A stretch of 64,000 nucleotides of DNA from Azorinus chamasolen (GCA_963576725.1 OY755237.1:67180269-67244268), one strand, 5' to 3'. Shown: positions 40,463-50,069, counted from the first letter of the stretch. Notes: generated from the letters alone by a model not told the origin. Program-made: numbers and translations.

Positions 40463-40640
40463 TACATATAAGGGTGCGTGACCAAATACTAAAATCGTCA
40501 TTTCTCCACTAAACCCTATACTGTGACCACTCATTAGAATCTTAAAGATTAGATTCTAAAGAGTGGTCACAGTACAGGGTTTGGTGAAGAAAAAAAGGAG
40601 TTATGCTTGAAAATGTTTAAATTTACGCATCTAATCTGGA
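40463..40640. mobile_element. E-family foldback MITE
   Basis: TAGAGCTACATATAAGGGTGCG left; hairpin 40512-40585 (CTATACTGTGACCACTC.. apex ATCTTAAAGATTAGAT); ACGCATCTAATCTGGAC right. Confidence 0.75.
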
Positions 40641-40717
40641 CAAAAAAGAAAACAAAACAGTAGAGAAGCCCCATTTTAACCATTATATTGCTTTTCAAGA
40701 CCTGACACTCGTTTACA

Positions 40718-40890
40718 AAAAAACTTGGACCCGGATGAAATGCCGAGTTACTCGGCGTCTTATCAGGATCCAAGCGATTTGACGATCGGTCAATAGTTTC
40801 TCAAAATCTTGATCGAATCGGAAGAAGTCAAAACTGCCCAAGATCCAAATTTAAGCGGACATTTAATTTTCAAAGTGGGGTAAGGGTTAA
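40718..40890. repeat. B2-variant MITE
   Basis: AACTTGGACCCGGATGAAATGCCGAG..GGCGTCTTATCAGGATCC, tail GGTCAATAGTTTCTC and CAAAGTGGGGTAAGGGTTAA. Confidence 0.65.
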
Positions 40891-40959
40891 GAATTTGTTG
40901 CAAACAAATGTTGAAACTGGAGTTTGTCTAGCAGCACGATTGCCCTGGACTAATGCGTT

Positions 40960-41093
40960 GTGTTGGAGCATTGGATCCGTTAACGTCATCTTTGGATACA
41001 TTGGGACCGCTAAGATCGTCTTGGAATACCTAAGGTCAGATAGAACTCATCTTGGAAAGCCATGGGTCAGCTAAAACCATCTAGGGAATGAAC
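40960..41093. repeat. Degenerate 30-bp tandem, four units
   Basis: CATTGGATCCGTTAACGTC, CATTGGGACCGCTAAGATC, CTAAGGTCAGATAGAACTC and CATGGGTCAGCTAAAACC each start a unit ending in TCTTGGAA-like sequence. Confidence 0.6.
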
Positions 41094-41234
41094 TAGACCT
41101 AGGCAGAAACAATGATGTTATGTTAGAAATAAAGCGACCACAGAGTCAATACATTATGCCGTCTTAAAAAGCAAGTGTTTGCCGAATGCAGAACGAAAGT
41201 ACTATAGAAAGCTCCTACATTGTTGCGTCCCGTA

Positions 41235-41463
41235 TTAACTCATTCTCTCCTAGACTATTTTTAGACCCAACCTCTTTGAATGAGTCTACCGAAAAGGGAC
41301 ATTTACTAGAAAAAAGGAATGTTTTGTATTTATGTGGGGTTGAAACCATTGTGATAAATAGAGCATTTGCTCCTCAGGAGCAAATGCTCTATTTATCACA
41401 AAGATTTCAAAAAATGACTTCTACAGAGGCATACAAATGCACCAGTAGAAGGGAATGAGTTAA
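41235..41463. mobile_element. D-family TTAA MITE, inverted
   Basis: TTAACTCATTCTCTCC left, GGGAATGAGTTAA right. Hairpin 41339-41410, near-perfect with apex GCTCCTCAGGAGC. Confidence 0.88.
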
Positions 41464-41687
41464 CACATTATACCCTAGTGACGCGTGTTTGAGCATCTAT
41501 AGAAGTCACTTTATGAAACCATTGTGATAAATAGAGCAGTTGCTTCTATAGGAGCAAATGCTCTATTTATCACAATGGTTTCAAACTACAAATTTCTAAA
41601 GTTTTCCTTTCCTCTTGTTAATGCTCCTTTTCGGTAGATACATTCAAAGAGGTTGGGTCTAAAATAGCCTATGAGTGAATGAGTTAA
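41460..41687. mobile_element. D-family TTAA MITE, direct, sharing TTAA with the previous D
   Basis: TTAACACATTATACCC at 41460. Hairpin 41514-41585 with apex GCTTCTATAGGAGC. GAGTGAATGAGTTAA right. Opposite orientation to its neighbour. Confidence 0.85.
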
Positions 41688-41759
41688 ACTACTACCTGCT
41701 TGTAAAACCCAGAAGACCTCTTTGTGATGCTCGCTTTAGATACATTTTTCTGTATAACA

Positions 41760-42091
41760 CATAATTATATGACATTGGTGGATGGGGTGAACTATTTGCT
41801 CTAACATAGTAACCCTGATCACAAAATCTATGTTACCGCCAGGACATTGACTTCTACTTAACTATTGAAGATTTATTTTTCAAAACAATCTTTCTAATAA
41901 ATTACCACCAGGCAACCATTCACGGGTATTTAACATTTGATCTCACTTAAACCTCTTCGACGTCAAATGTGAATACAAGCGGTTAACTTGTATGTATTTT
42001 TCGAAACTCAATTGCGTTTTATATTTCTTGCAGTAATCTGTCATATGGAATAATTGCATTGAAGTATTCCAATGTTATGTATATTGATAGC
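41760..42091. other. No recognisable feature
   Basis: No hairpin or frame of note. Confidence 0.35.
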
Positions 42092-42338
42092 TTAACCCGT
42101 TACCCCATAAAGACGCATTTCTACACCTTTGCGAACAGAGTAGACCCAGATTAGACGGCTCATAAAGGAGCAGTATGATCAGGATCTGCTGTTTGCTAAT
42201 GGAATTATAATATACCCGGCGCTACAGTTTCTTCCGATACCAAAAACACCCTGTGTACATATGTAAGTTAAAAAACTGTAAATAAATATTCATGTTGCAA
42301 TAACTTCTTACATGAATAATCAACAGGGATAGGATTAA
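42092..42338. mobile_element. A-family MITE
   Basis: TTAACCCGTTACCCC left; hairpin 42131-42194 with centre CTCATAAAGGAGC; right end AACAGGGATAGGATTAA. Confidence 0.75.
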
Positions 42339-42567
42339 CGATGATATATTCTATTAGCAAACAGAGCACACCCTGATCAGACGGCTCCTGTAGGAGCCGT
42401 CTGATCTGGGTCTTCTCTGTTTGCAAATGCGTGAAAAGAGATCTGATTCTACAGTTTCTGCTTTAGAAAACATTTCATGTGTTAATATACCATTTTAAAA
42501 AATAATAAAATAAAATAAATAAAATTAATTATTTCTTACATACATATTCATATAGTAAAGGGTTGAT
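42339..42567. mobile_element. Recombinant A-family copy
   Basis: Hairpin 42357-42424 with apex GCTCCTGTAGGAGC. The left flank TTCTATTAGC and the right flank GATCTGATTCTACAGTTTC both come from the same side of the A consensus, so two A copies have been joined. Confidence 0.65.
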
Positions 42568-42579
42568 ACGAGAAGCAAG

Positions 42580-42707
42580 TGTTGTCTGCGAATCAAATAG
42601 ACGTCTGCTTCGATTCTAAGCTAAAAATCCATCCAGCCTGTTGTTTGGAACGTGAAAGACGTTTGATACTGACGAGATGCTCATTGTCTGCTCAGGATAT
42701 CAACAAT
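42580..42707. repeat. B-family relic
   Basis: TGTTGTCTGCGAATC and GACGTCTGCTTCGATTC repeats, then GTTTGATACTGACGAGATGC. Confidence 0.45.
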
Positions 42708-42725
42708 TCATTTCTAGCATGTTAA

Positions 42726-42882
42726 GACCTGAGTTCAAGGTTATAAAAACTTCTGAGTCTGAGATCATTCTCAAGTATCTGATTGGTCAGATTCTGAGCA
42801 AGCTCAGAATCTGACCAATCAAATGCTTGAGAATGATCTCAGACTCAAGCAAAAACGTTTTATAACCTTCGGACCTGAACTC
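42726..42882. mobile_element. G-family foldback
   Basis: Inverted repeat from AGGTTATAAAAACTT to ACGTTTTATAACCT, stem GAGTCTGAGATCATTCTC.. and TGATTGGTCAGATTCTGAGC with its complement. GACCTGAGTTC left and GACCTGAACTC right may be a short target duplication. Confidence 0.75.
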
Positions 42883-42895
42883 TTTGCATGCGACT

Positions 42896-43050
42896 GTGTG
42901 ATGCATGTGCATTTGCATCCAGATGAGACGCAGAATAACTCGGCGTCTGATCAGTATGTTTTGAAACAAAAATGACGATATTTCAACAATATGAAAGTTA
43001 AAGCAGAGTATAAAATTTGCAGGTGACAATACATGGCAATGAAAGCGTTA
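42896..43050. repeat. B-family copy
   Basis: TTTGCATCCAGATGAGACGCAGAATAACTCGGCGTCTGATCAG. Flank GTTAAAGCAGAGTATAAAATTTGC; CATGGCAATGAAAGCGTTA right. Confidence 0.6.
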
Positions 43051-43267
43051 CCCCTTTCCCCCCGCCATCCGCAAATTTTACTCACATATGCAAGCAGCTT
43101 GAATCCAGATGAGACGCCGATTAACTCGGCGTCTCATCTGGACCCAGACTGCTTGGTACTCTGTCAATAGAGTCTCAATATCTTAATCGAATCGGAAGTA
43201 TTCAACATTGCACAAGATCCAAATTTGAGCAGACATAAATTTTTTTCACAGAGAGGATAAGGGTTAA
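43048..43267. mobile_element. B2-variant MITE, complete
   Basis: TTACCCCTTTCCCC left; hairpin 43091-43155 (AGCTTGAATCCAGATGAGACGCC..) with the fixed B mismatch absent; AGAGAGGATAAGGGTTAA right at 43264-43267. Confidence 0.75.
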
Positions 43268-43716
43268 CCTTGTACTCCATGAATATTAATGCAAGAAATA
43301 ATTACATCATGAATTTTAAATAGATTATTTTTATAATGGCATACAAACACGTGAAAGCTTTCCTCAGACAGAAACTGTAGAATCAGATCTATATTATAGC
43401 ATAAGCAAACAGAATGGATCCTGGTCTGACGACTCGTGTAGTAGCCGTCTGATCTGGGTCTACTATTTTTGCAATTGCGTGAAAATACAGTAAAACCCCT
43501 CTAAACCGGACGTTTAATTTGGTATAAATATCGGTCTTGGAGACAGGTGGCAGCTTCATGCAGAGTGAAAGTCATGCAGAAAGCTCCTTCTGCATGACTT
43601 TCACCCTGCATGAAGCAGCCACCTGCCTAAAAGTATCTAAATTCTTCTCTACTAGAATTCCGGTTTAGAGGGGTTTCACTGTACATGATAAGGCGTTTAA
43701 ATGAAGGAACGGGTTA
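43264..43716. mobile_element. A-family MITE hosting a C element
   Basis: TTAACCTTGTACTCCATGAATATTAATG left; hairpin about 43404-43473, somewhat decayed. After the C insertion it resumes as CATGATAAGGCGTTTAAATG and ends GGGTTAA at 43713-43716. Confidence 0.8.
43485..43683. mobile_element. C-family MITE nested in A
   Basis: TA at 43485-43486 and 43682-43683. CAGTAAAACCCCTCTAAACC left and inverse right. The palindrome apex is reduced to AAGCTCCTTCTGC, so one arm is slightly short. Confidence 0.85.
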
Positions 43717-43865
43717 ACATGGTCCAAGCTGAAATAGGAGCCCAAGTTATGGGTGGTATGTCTAGAAAAACGAAGTCTTACCCATTCCGTGTCTGAACCC
43801 ATCCATCTAGCCCGACCTTTGTTAATTAGTTGTTGACATTAGGCAAGTGAACATAACAGACGACT

Positions 43866-44045
43866 TTAACCTTTGACCTGTGTGATCAGTGTCGTCTGCT
43901 AAAATTGTCGTCTGGTCTATATAATTCCCTCATTTTCAAACTTGAAATCGCTTGGTTTTATGTCAGTTTAGATCAAAATCAGGTGGCATCCTTTCCCATC
44001 AATCAATCTTGATCTTCATTGTTTTTAAAAGGTCAGATTGATTAT
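43866..44045. repeat. B-family copy, decayed
   Basis: TTTAACCTTTGACC, GTGTCGTCTGCTAAAATTGTCG repeats, GTTTAGATCAAAATCAGGTGGC. Confidence 0.45.
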
Positions 44046-44204
44046 AAAGGTCACTGGTTTAAGGATGGGGTATCTAGTTTTAACATAACTCCTGTAAGTA
44101 AAAGAGCTGCTGATGTGTAATGAATACCCTGAGAAGAAAGAGCCCAAATAAAGGTTACCAGGTAGAGGGTTGGCAGTTGGGACAGGGCTCGAAGACTGAG
44201 GGTG

Positions 44205-44395
44205 AGCTACACTCTTTCAACATTCGAAAGTGTCATCTGCTCCTGAAATTGTCGTCTGCTAACATTTCAATTTAAATTGAATTTAGTTTTTCTTCTTAAA
44301 ATTGGCAGTTCAAGTGTCAAAACAATTTAAATCCTGATCAGACGCCCAGTTACTTGGCGTCTGATCTGGATCCAAACTGTTTGCCAATATTATTC
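44205..44395. mobile_element. B-family copy
   Basis: AAGTGTCATCTGC and AATTGTCGTCTGC repeats; hairpin 44316-44385 with centre GCCCAGTTACTTGGC. Confidence 0.65.
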
Positions 44396-44677
44396 ATTTA
44401 TATATTTTTAAAAAAAAGTAATTTGGGTAAAGGGTATCTGGTGTATTTAATTACAGTCTCGGGATACCCCATTAATTATATCACAATGCACCCGTACTGG
44501 TTATACCCACACGACATGCCGGTTATGCTGTCAACACAGTCACCGGGCGAAACTCGAACCTGGGTATACCATGGCACTTCAGCGTGCATAAATTGTAAAT
44601 AATTTCGATAGTTCCTCCTAAATGTCATGCAGCTTATGTTGGTCCATTTTTCTTTATTTTTGAAGACTGGTGGGTAA
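44396..44677 (-). repeat. Possible tRNA-derived SINE fragment
   Basis: On the minus strand ACCCAGGTTCGAGTTTCGCC near 44540-44560 is a good pol III B box. No convincing A box or tail is visible. Confidence 0.3.
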
Positions 44678-44885
44678 TACAGTTAAACCCCTCTATTCCG
44701 AAATGCTAGTGGAGAAGAATTTAGATATCTCTAGGCAGATGGCTGCTTAATGCAGGGTGAAAGTCATGCAGAAAGCTCCCAGAGGAGCTTTCTGCATGAC
44801 TTTTACCCTACATTAAACTGCCACTTGTCTCCAATACCGATATTTATTCTAACTTCCACGGCCGGTTTAGAGAGGTTTAACTGCA
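44678..44885. mobile_element. C-family MITE
   Basis: CAGTTAAACCCCTCTATTCC and GAGAGGTTTAACTG ends. Hairpin with apex GCTCCCAGAGGAGC. Confidence 0.8.
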
Positions 44886-44900
44886 CATTTTACTGAAATG

Positions 44901-45048
44901 GAACCCTTTCAACTCTTAGTAGCTTCGACTGCAAAAAATGTTGACAGCTTCAATTCTAATATCATGTTCTTCATGTTTTTATTTTCAAAACTCTGTATTA
45001 GAGAGTGTATTTCTTGTCGTCTCATCTGAATCCATTCTACTTGTAAAT
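44901..45048. repeat. B-family fragment
   Basis: AACCCTTTCAACTCTTAG, GACAGCTTCAATTC, GTCGTCTCATCTGAATCC. The left hairpin arm is missing. Confidence 0.45.
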
Positions 45049-45058
45049 GTCATCATGA

Positions 45059-45425
45059 TACAGTGCTCCCTCCCTACAATGGCCCTCTCAATAACGACTC
45101 CCTCCTTACAACAACGCATGTCACTGTTTCCGAAACAACAAGGCTCCAGAAACAACTTTTTTTCCATCGTATTTTCTTTATGCCTCCATCAAACCCTATG
45201 TTGTGACCACTCTTTAGAATCGTCACTTTGTGACGATTCTAAAGAGTGGTCACAACATAGGGTTTGATGGAGGCATAACGGTTTTAGTTCTTGAAATACA
45301 CCTTATCTGGTGATCTGCAAACAAGCTAATTATGTTTGATTTTCCCTCCTCATAACAACTCCCTCTGAACAACACATACAATCTTCGTATCCCAAAGGGT
45401 GTCGTTGTAGAGAGGGAGCACTGTA
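45059..45425. mobile_element. F-family TA MITE, complete
   Basis: TA flanks CAGTGCTCCCTCCCTAC and its inverse (45061-45423). Perfect 48-nt arms at 45179-45226 and 45230-45277 with loop TTT. Near-identical to the copy at 13.3 kb. Confidence 0.9.
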
Positions 45426-45543
45426 CAAATGCCTTTTTACACATTTGCAAACAGAACAGAACACGAAGGAGCCGTCTGATCTGGATCTACTCTGTTTGAA
45501 ACGATAGGCATATGAATGCGTACTTATGGAGTTAATGGTTCAA
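45425..45543. repeat. A-family half
   Basis: TTGCAAACAGAACAGAACACG joins AGGAGCCGTCTGATCTGG, so most of the left arm is gone. Ends AATGGTTCAA. Confidence 0.55.
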
Positions 45544-46315
45544 ATGGCTGCTGCTGCAAACAGCATACATCTGCGAATGGTAAACTGAAACAAGATTATT
45601 ACAGCTGTGAGCTGTCTGTTGTGTTACGCACAGTCTACTTCTGTAAAAATTCTAATGTCGCAAACAATCTAGTTCTGCAAAATGTATATTGATGCAAGAT
45701 GATTACAGCTGATACAAGATGATTACAGTCTAGAGCTGCAAACAGTCTACTTCTGTAAATACATGTAGTAAACTGATGCAAAATTATTATAGCTGATTAC
45801 TGCTGCAAACAATCTGCAGCTGCAAACAGTCTACTTCTGCAAATATTAAACTGGTGCACGATTATTACAGCTGCGACCTATTGGCTGCAAGCGGTCTAGT
45901 TCTGCAAATAGTAAACTGATATAAGATAAATAGTAAACTGATATAAGATTATTATAGCTGATGCAAGATAACAACTGCGAACAGTATGCTGCTTCAAACA
46001 GTCTGCTTCTGTAAAATGTTTACTGCTTCAAACAGACTATTTCTGCGAATAGCATACTGTTGCACGAACAGCTGCAAACAGCATGTTGCTACAAAAGAGT
46101 TTATTTCTGTAAATACATGTAGTATTCTGATGCAAACAGTCTTCTTGTGTTAAATGGCTACTGCTGCAAAAAGTCTACTTCTGTAAAATGATTACAGCTG
46201 CAAACATTGTGCTGCTGCTGCAAACAGTCTACTTCTGTTATACGTATACTGATGCAAAATGTTTACTGATGCAAACAGTCTGCTGCTGGAAACAATCTAT
46301 GTCTGGCAGCATGCT
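45544..46315. repeat. Irregular tandem array of CTGCAAACAGTCTACTTCTG units
   Basis: Motifs GCTGCAAACAGTCTACTTC, TCTGCAAATAGTAAACTGATG and CAAGATTATTACAGCTG recur throughout in varying order, unit size roughly 55-75 bases. Internal copy of ATAGTAAACTGATATAAGAT at 45910-45945. Confidence 0.7.
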
Positions 46316-46322
46316 TTATAAA

Positions 46323-46525
46323 TACAGTAAATCCCCTCTAAACCGGACGTTTAAATTAGTATAAATATCGGTATTGGAGACATTTAGCAGGGCTTAATGC
46401 AGGGTGAAAGTCATACAGAAAGCTACTCTGGGAGCTTTCTACGTGCCTTTCACTCTGCATTAAGCAGCCATCTGTCTAAAAGTAGCTAAATTACTAGAAT
46501 CCCGGTTTAGATGGGTTTTACTGAT
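46323..46525. mobile_element. C-family MITE
   Basis: CAGTAAATCCCCTCTAAACC and GATGGGTTTTACTG ends. The left arm is damaged (ATTTAGCAGGGCTTAATGC); apex GCTACTCTGGGAGC. Confidence 0.75.
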
Positions 46526-46799
46526 GTTTACAGTTATATAAATTGAATAAATTCCGACATTTCTGAGACCTTTGTCTTTACATAATTACATGTATAACGA
46601 ATTACACTTCTTTGCAAAAATGCCTTTATTTTGAAAGAAGTGCTTTCATTGGCCAGACGATGACCAATCGTGCGATTTGTCTACATAAGTCACATTGTAT
46701 ACAGATGAGCGTGTTTTTCCGAAACCCATCGTGTGAAGTGATCTCTTCAGGTCTGTATGTCTGCGTGACGTATGTGTGGTTTTATCTACATTGACCCTA

Positions 46800-47295
46800 T
46801 CTGTAATACTCTCGTCGTATCTCGTGTCTCTCTCTCTTCCTCCCTCCCTTCCTCCCCCTCTATATCTCGTTCTCTCTACCTTCTCTCTCTCCATCTCCTC
46901 TGTGTCTCTCTCTGTATGTCTCTCTGTGTCTCTATGTGTATCTCACTGTCTCTTTGTCTCTATGTCTATCTGTCTCTGTCTGCATGTCTGCGAGTCTGTC
47001 TGTCTGCCTACCTGCCTGTATGTCTGCCCGCCTGCATGCCTGTCTGTCTGTCTGTCTTTCTGTATGCATGTCCGTCCGTTTGTCTGTCTGTGTGTCTGTC
47101 TGCTTATCTTTCTGTATGTCCCTCCTTCTCTCTCTCTATTTCTCTCTCCGTCTCTTTCGCTCTGCCTGTCTGTCTGTGTTTCCCTCTATCTCTGTCTGTC
47201 GTTCGTCTGTCTGTCTGTCTCTCTTTCTCTGTGTGTCTCTTGGTGTCTGTCTGTCTATCTCTGTTTTTCTATCTCACGCTCTCCCCCCCTCTCTC
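46800..47295. repeat. TCTG/TC low-complexity tract
   Basis: Nearly pure pyrimidine plus G (TCTGTCTG and TCTCTC). It yields three long overlapping Ser/Leu/Cys-rich frames that are artefacts. Confidence 0.95.
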
Positions 47296-47332
47296 ATGTA
47301 GAACCATATCTACATGTACAAATACATATCAT

Positions 47333-47490
47333 TTCATATGCGAATTGAGCAGATCCTACTCAGACACAGGCTTCTACAGCTGTCTGATCGGGATCTCATT
47401 TGTTTGCAAAGGCTTGAAAATACGTTTATATGGAGTAAAGGGTTAAAATAAACTTGTTTTGAATGATCGGTTTGGAGAGTTTTAACTGTA
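47333..47490. repeat. A-family half plus a C right end
   Basis: AGCAGATCCTACTCAGACACAGG..CTGTCTGATCGGGATCTC, AAAGGGTTAA at 47446, then GATCGGTTTGGAGAGTTTTAACTG. Confidence 0.55.
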
Positions 47491-47789
47491 TCCTTTTAAA
47501 TACTTGTAATTCCGCACATTAAGCATATTCTAACACAATTATTAATCATTCTGGCATATTGTGGCTGTCAGAATGGACTGCTGGTTTCAAAGTGGGCGGA
47601 TAAAATAGAAATCCTAAGGGTTTAATGATCTGAGGACAGCGAATTTCACACCGCATTCCGTTGTGATTAGATTCCACAACCGGAGGACAGTATCCACAAG
47701 AGAAAAATGCCAGAGAGGCGGGGTGGTGATGTTGGTAAAGTGTCGTCATATATGTTATCATTACCTACAACAAGTAGAATGTATCTCAA
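47491..47789. other. No gene recognised
   Basis: GGGGTGGTGATGTTGGTAAAG near 47720 is a weak A-box lookalike without a B box. Confidence 0.3.
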
Positions 47790-47850
47790 TTAACCTTCAT
47801 TACCTTATGAATATTCATGTGAGAAATGGTGACTGCATGAATAGGATTAG

Positions 47851-48034
47851 CCTGGGTCCATGCTTATAAAACGTTTAGTTGAGTCTGAGATCGTTCTCAA
47901 GGTTTTGATTGGTCAGATTTGAGCCTTTGGCTCAAATCTGACCAATCAAAACCTTGAGAACTCAAATCTGACCAATCAAAAGCTTGAGAACGAAACTCAG
48001 ACTCAACTAATAGCTTTATAAGCATGGACCCTGG
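47851..48034. mobile_element. G-family foldback with internal duplication
   Basis: Ends CCTGGGTCCATGCTTATAAA and TTTATAAGCATGGACCCTGG. Perfect 33-bp inner arms at 47893-47925 and 47929-47961, then a second copy of TCAAATCTGACCAATCAAAA. Four CCAAT/ATTGG boxes in all. Confidence 0.85.
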
Positions 48035-48104
48035 TTTATATACATGTATAATGGCATTATCAACAAGGCATTTTTTTTATCATGGCGGAAACTGTATACA
48101 TGTA

Positions 48105-48535
48105 AATAGTAGAACCGGTCTTAACCCATTCCTCCATAGGCTATTTTTAGACCAACCTCTTTGAATCAATCTACCCAAAAGGAGCATTAACTAGAGAAAA
48201 GTAAAATTTTAGAATTTTGTTGTTTGAAACCATTGTGATAAATAGAGCATTTGCTCCTATAGGAGCAAATGCTCTATTTATCACAATGGTTTCAAGAAGT
48301 GACTTTTACAGAGGCGTAGAGATGCGTATTTATGGAGGAAAGGGTTAAGCAGCCATCAAGAAGAGGTCTAATTATAGGTATGTAAGGCAGGTGGTAGCTA
48401 ATGCAGGTAAAATAACTGACAGCTCCTATAGGAGCTTAAGATTACTTTTGACCTGCATTAAGAAACCACTTGCTTTTTAAAACGCATTATTTATGTCCAA
48501 TAAATGAGTGGTCACTTATAACAGGCTCTGCTGTA
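48105..48535. mobile_element. C-family MITE nested in A, itself split by D
   Basis: AGTAGAACCGGTCTTAA stops at 48124. GCAGCCATCAAGAAGAGGTC resumes at 48348. Hairpin apex GCTCCTATAGGAGC, right end GGCTCTGCTGTA. Confidence 0.85.
48121..48347. mobile_element. D-family TTAA MITE nested in the C terminal repeat
   Basis: TTAA at 48121-48124 and 48344-48347. Perfect 72-bp palindrome at 48224-48295. Confidence 0.92.
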
Positions 48536-48879
48536 AAATTATATCTCTAATATTTCATAATTAATCAAGAAAAAAGACTCTCGTCAGGCAGCTCATACAG
48601 GAACTATCTGATCAGGGTCAACCCTGTTTGCAACTGCCTAAAAACCGTCCATAGTCTATGAACGAATCGGGGATCATTTTCATTTGAATGGATGTTCCTG
48701 TAAAAATCACATTTCTGTTTATTGTTTGGAAATTAATTTATAGAATAATCTGGTCTGGGTCTATACGCTGTTAGCCCATTGAGCGATGTCATGAGCGTAG
48801 AGCTATGTAGTCTACAGACTGTGGCTATAGGGGTCCGGGGTATAGCCTACTCCCCCGGGAAAAATATAATTGTGTAGTT

Positions 48880-49010
48880 TATTTAAACCATTGTGATAAA
48901 TAGAGCAGCTCTTATAAATAGGAGCAAAATTAATGCTCTATATATTTAGATATCGCGGTGCATTTTGCAGAGGCGTCAAAATGTGTTAATATGAGGGAAT
49001 GGGTAAAAGC
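48880..49010. repeat. D-family copy, decayed
   Basis: TTTAAACCATTGTGATAAATAGAGC, centre GCTCTTATAAATAGGAGC, CAGAGGCGTCAAAATG, GGGAATGGGTAAA. Confidence 0.65.
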
Positions 49011-49563
49011 TTATACATGACATGACATACAGGTGCAAAATGCTCTAGGATCCCTCTAGTCTAGGTAGCCTATACACGGTTTATAAATTATGCTAGCACA
49101 CTGTTTTCGCGCATTCAAAGGGTTAGAGGTAGACTCATTAACGAGCTGTAAGAAAGCATGCTAATTTTTTTTTTTGGCGGTAGCCGTCTTACAGAACTTA
49201 AAACCGAAAGTAGATCGGTATCGCTCTTTGATAGAGTACACAAATGTGAACTACTGTGCATAGGTTAGACGTAGTCAGCTTAGTTTACGAGTTAACACAC
49301 ATACTTCAGGCTTAAAACGATATGACAGTGTTGATCTAACTCAATATTTATCAAATTAGTCAGAGACATATAAACATACATTTGCGTGTTTCTGAACTAG
49401 TCTACAACAAGATAATTAATGTTATACAACGTCACTAGTCAACTTTTCCAATATATTCTATTTATAGCATATGAAAAGAAAAGCCGACAGGGAACCAATA
49501 CGTCGCCCCTTGCTATTGGCTGTTTATTTATATGTACTTTATCATGAACACAAATTGCAGGTT
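49011..49563. other. Upstream flank of the tRNA gene
   Basis: No MITE hairpins. GCTCTAGGATCCCTCTAG near 49043 is a small palindromic scrap. No coding pattern. Confidence 0.35.
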
Positions 49564-49569
49564 GTCTCT

Positions 49570-49620
<51 letters not shown>

Positions 49621-49637
49621 GAGCCCACCCAGGGACG
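49564..49637 (+). tRNA. tRNA-Asn (GTT)
   Basis: A 74-nt cloverleaf, transcribed by RNA polymerase III through internal A and B boxes, that supplies asparagine to the ribosome. Acceptor stem GTCTCTG (49564-49570) pairs with CAGGGAC (49630-49636), with discriminator G. D arm GCGC..GCGC. Anticodon stem TTCGG/CCGAA around CTGTTAA puts anticodon GTT at 49598-49600. The T arm contains GGTTCGAGCC. No intron and no CCA, as expected for a eukaryotic nuclear gene. All stems pair, so it looks functional. It is isolated; no second tRNA lies nearby. Confidence 0.97.
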
Positions 49638-49643
49638 AAAATA

Positions 49644-49665
49644 TTTTTTTTTTTTTTTTTTTTTT
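49644..49665 (+). terminator. Pol III oligo-T terminator of the tRNA
   Basis: 22 consecutive T residues begin 7 bases after the tRNA. Four or more T suffice for pol III termination; this run is unusually long. Confidence 0.85.
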
Positions 49666-49719
49666 CATTGTTAATATACTATTAGTATTCCAATTTCTAA
49701 CTCATTATTCCCCCTTTAA

Positions 49720-49943
49720 TTAACCATTTGCTCTATGGATACGCCTTTAACTGCCTTAAAACAGTATACGCTCTAGAGCCGTCTAATCATGATCTGTTTT
49801 GTTATGAACTTATATAGATCTGATTCTATACTTTCTAACATGGTAACCTTTTACCTTGTTCATAATGCCCTTATAAGAGATCAGCTAATTAATATTCATG
49901 ATGTCATTATCTCTTATAAAATATTCATAAGACAAAGGGTTAA
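49720..49943. repeat. A-family MITE, left arm decayed
   Basis: TTAACCATTTGCTC left, GAGCCGTCTAATCATGATC, CTAATTAATATTCATGATGTC, AAAGGGTTAA at 49940-49943. Confidence 0.65.
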
Positions 49944-50069
49944 TGCTCTCTTCTTCTAGTCAAATATTACGATAACAAGCGACTTTGTATTAACAAACAG
50001 TATTCGTTGTGATTATCCCTTTCGGCGTCAATTTCTAATTGTCGTCTGCAATCCATTTTTTCTTTTAAA

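Larger units (their letters stand above)
41130..41755. repeat. C-family host split by two D elements
   Basis: AAGCAAGTGTTTGCCG..GAAAGCTCC and CCCGTATTAA stop at 41238. TTAAACTACTACCTGCTTG resumes at 41684 and runs to TTTTCTGTA. Confidence 0.65.
47790..48640. mobile_element. A-family host of a deep nest
   Basis: TTAACCTTCATTACCTTATGAATATTCATG left. A sequence resumes at 48035 (TTATATACATGTATAATGGC) and again after 48535 (AAAATTATATCTCTAATATTTC, then a decayed hairpin GACTCTCGTCAGGCAGCTC..GATCAGGGTCAACCCTG). It holds G and C insertions. Confidence 0.75.

Noticed and set aside
46772..47446. 224-codon and two overlapping long frames on the plus strand
   Set aside because: All are translations of the TCTG/TC tract. 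Three frames are open at once and the product is Ser/Leu/Cys low complexity.
49532..49723. 63-codon frame over the tRNA
   Set aside because: A known type of shadow frame produced by translating a tRNA-Asn gene and its oligo-T.
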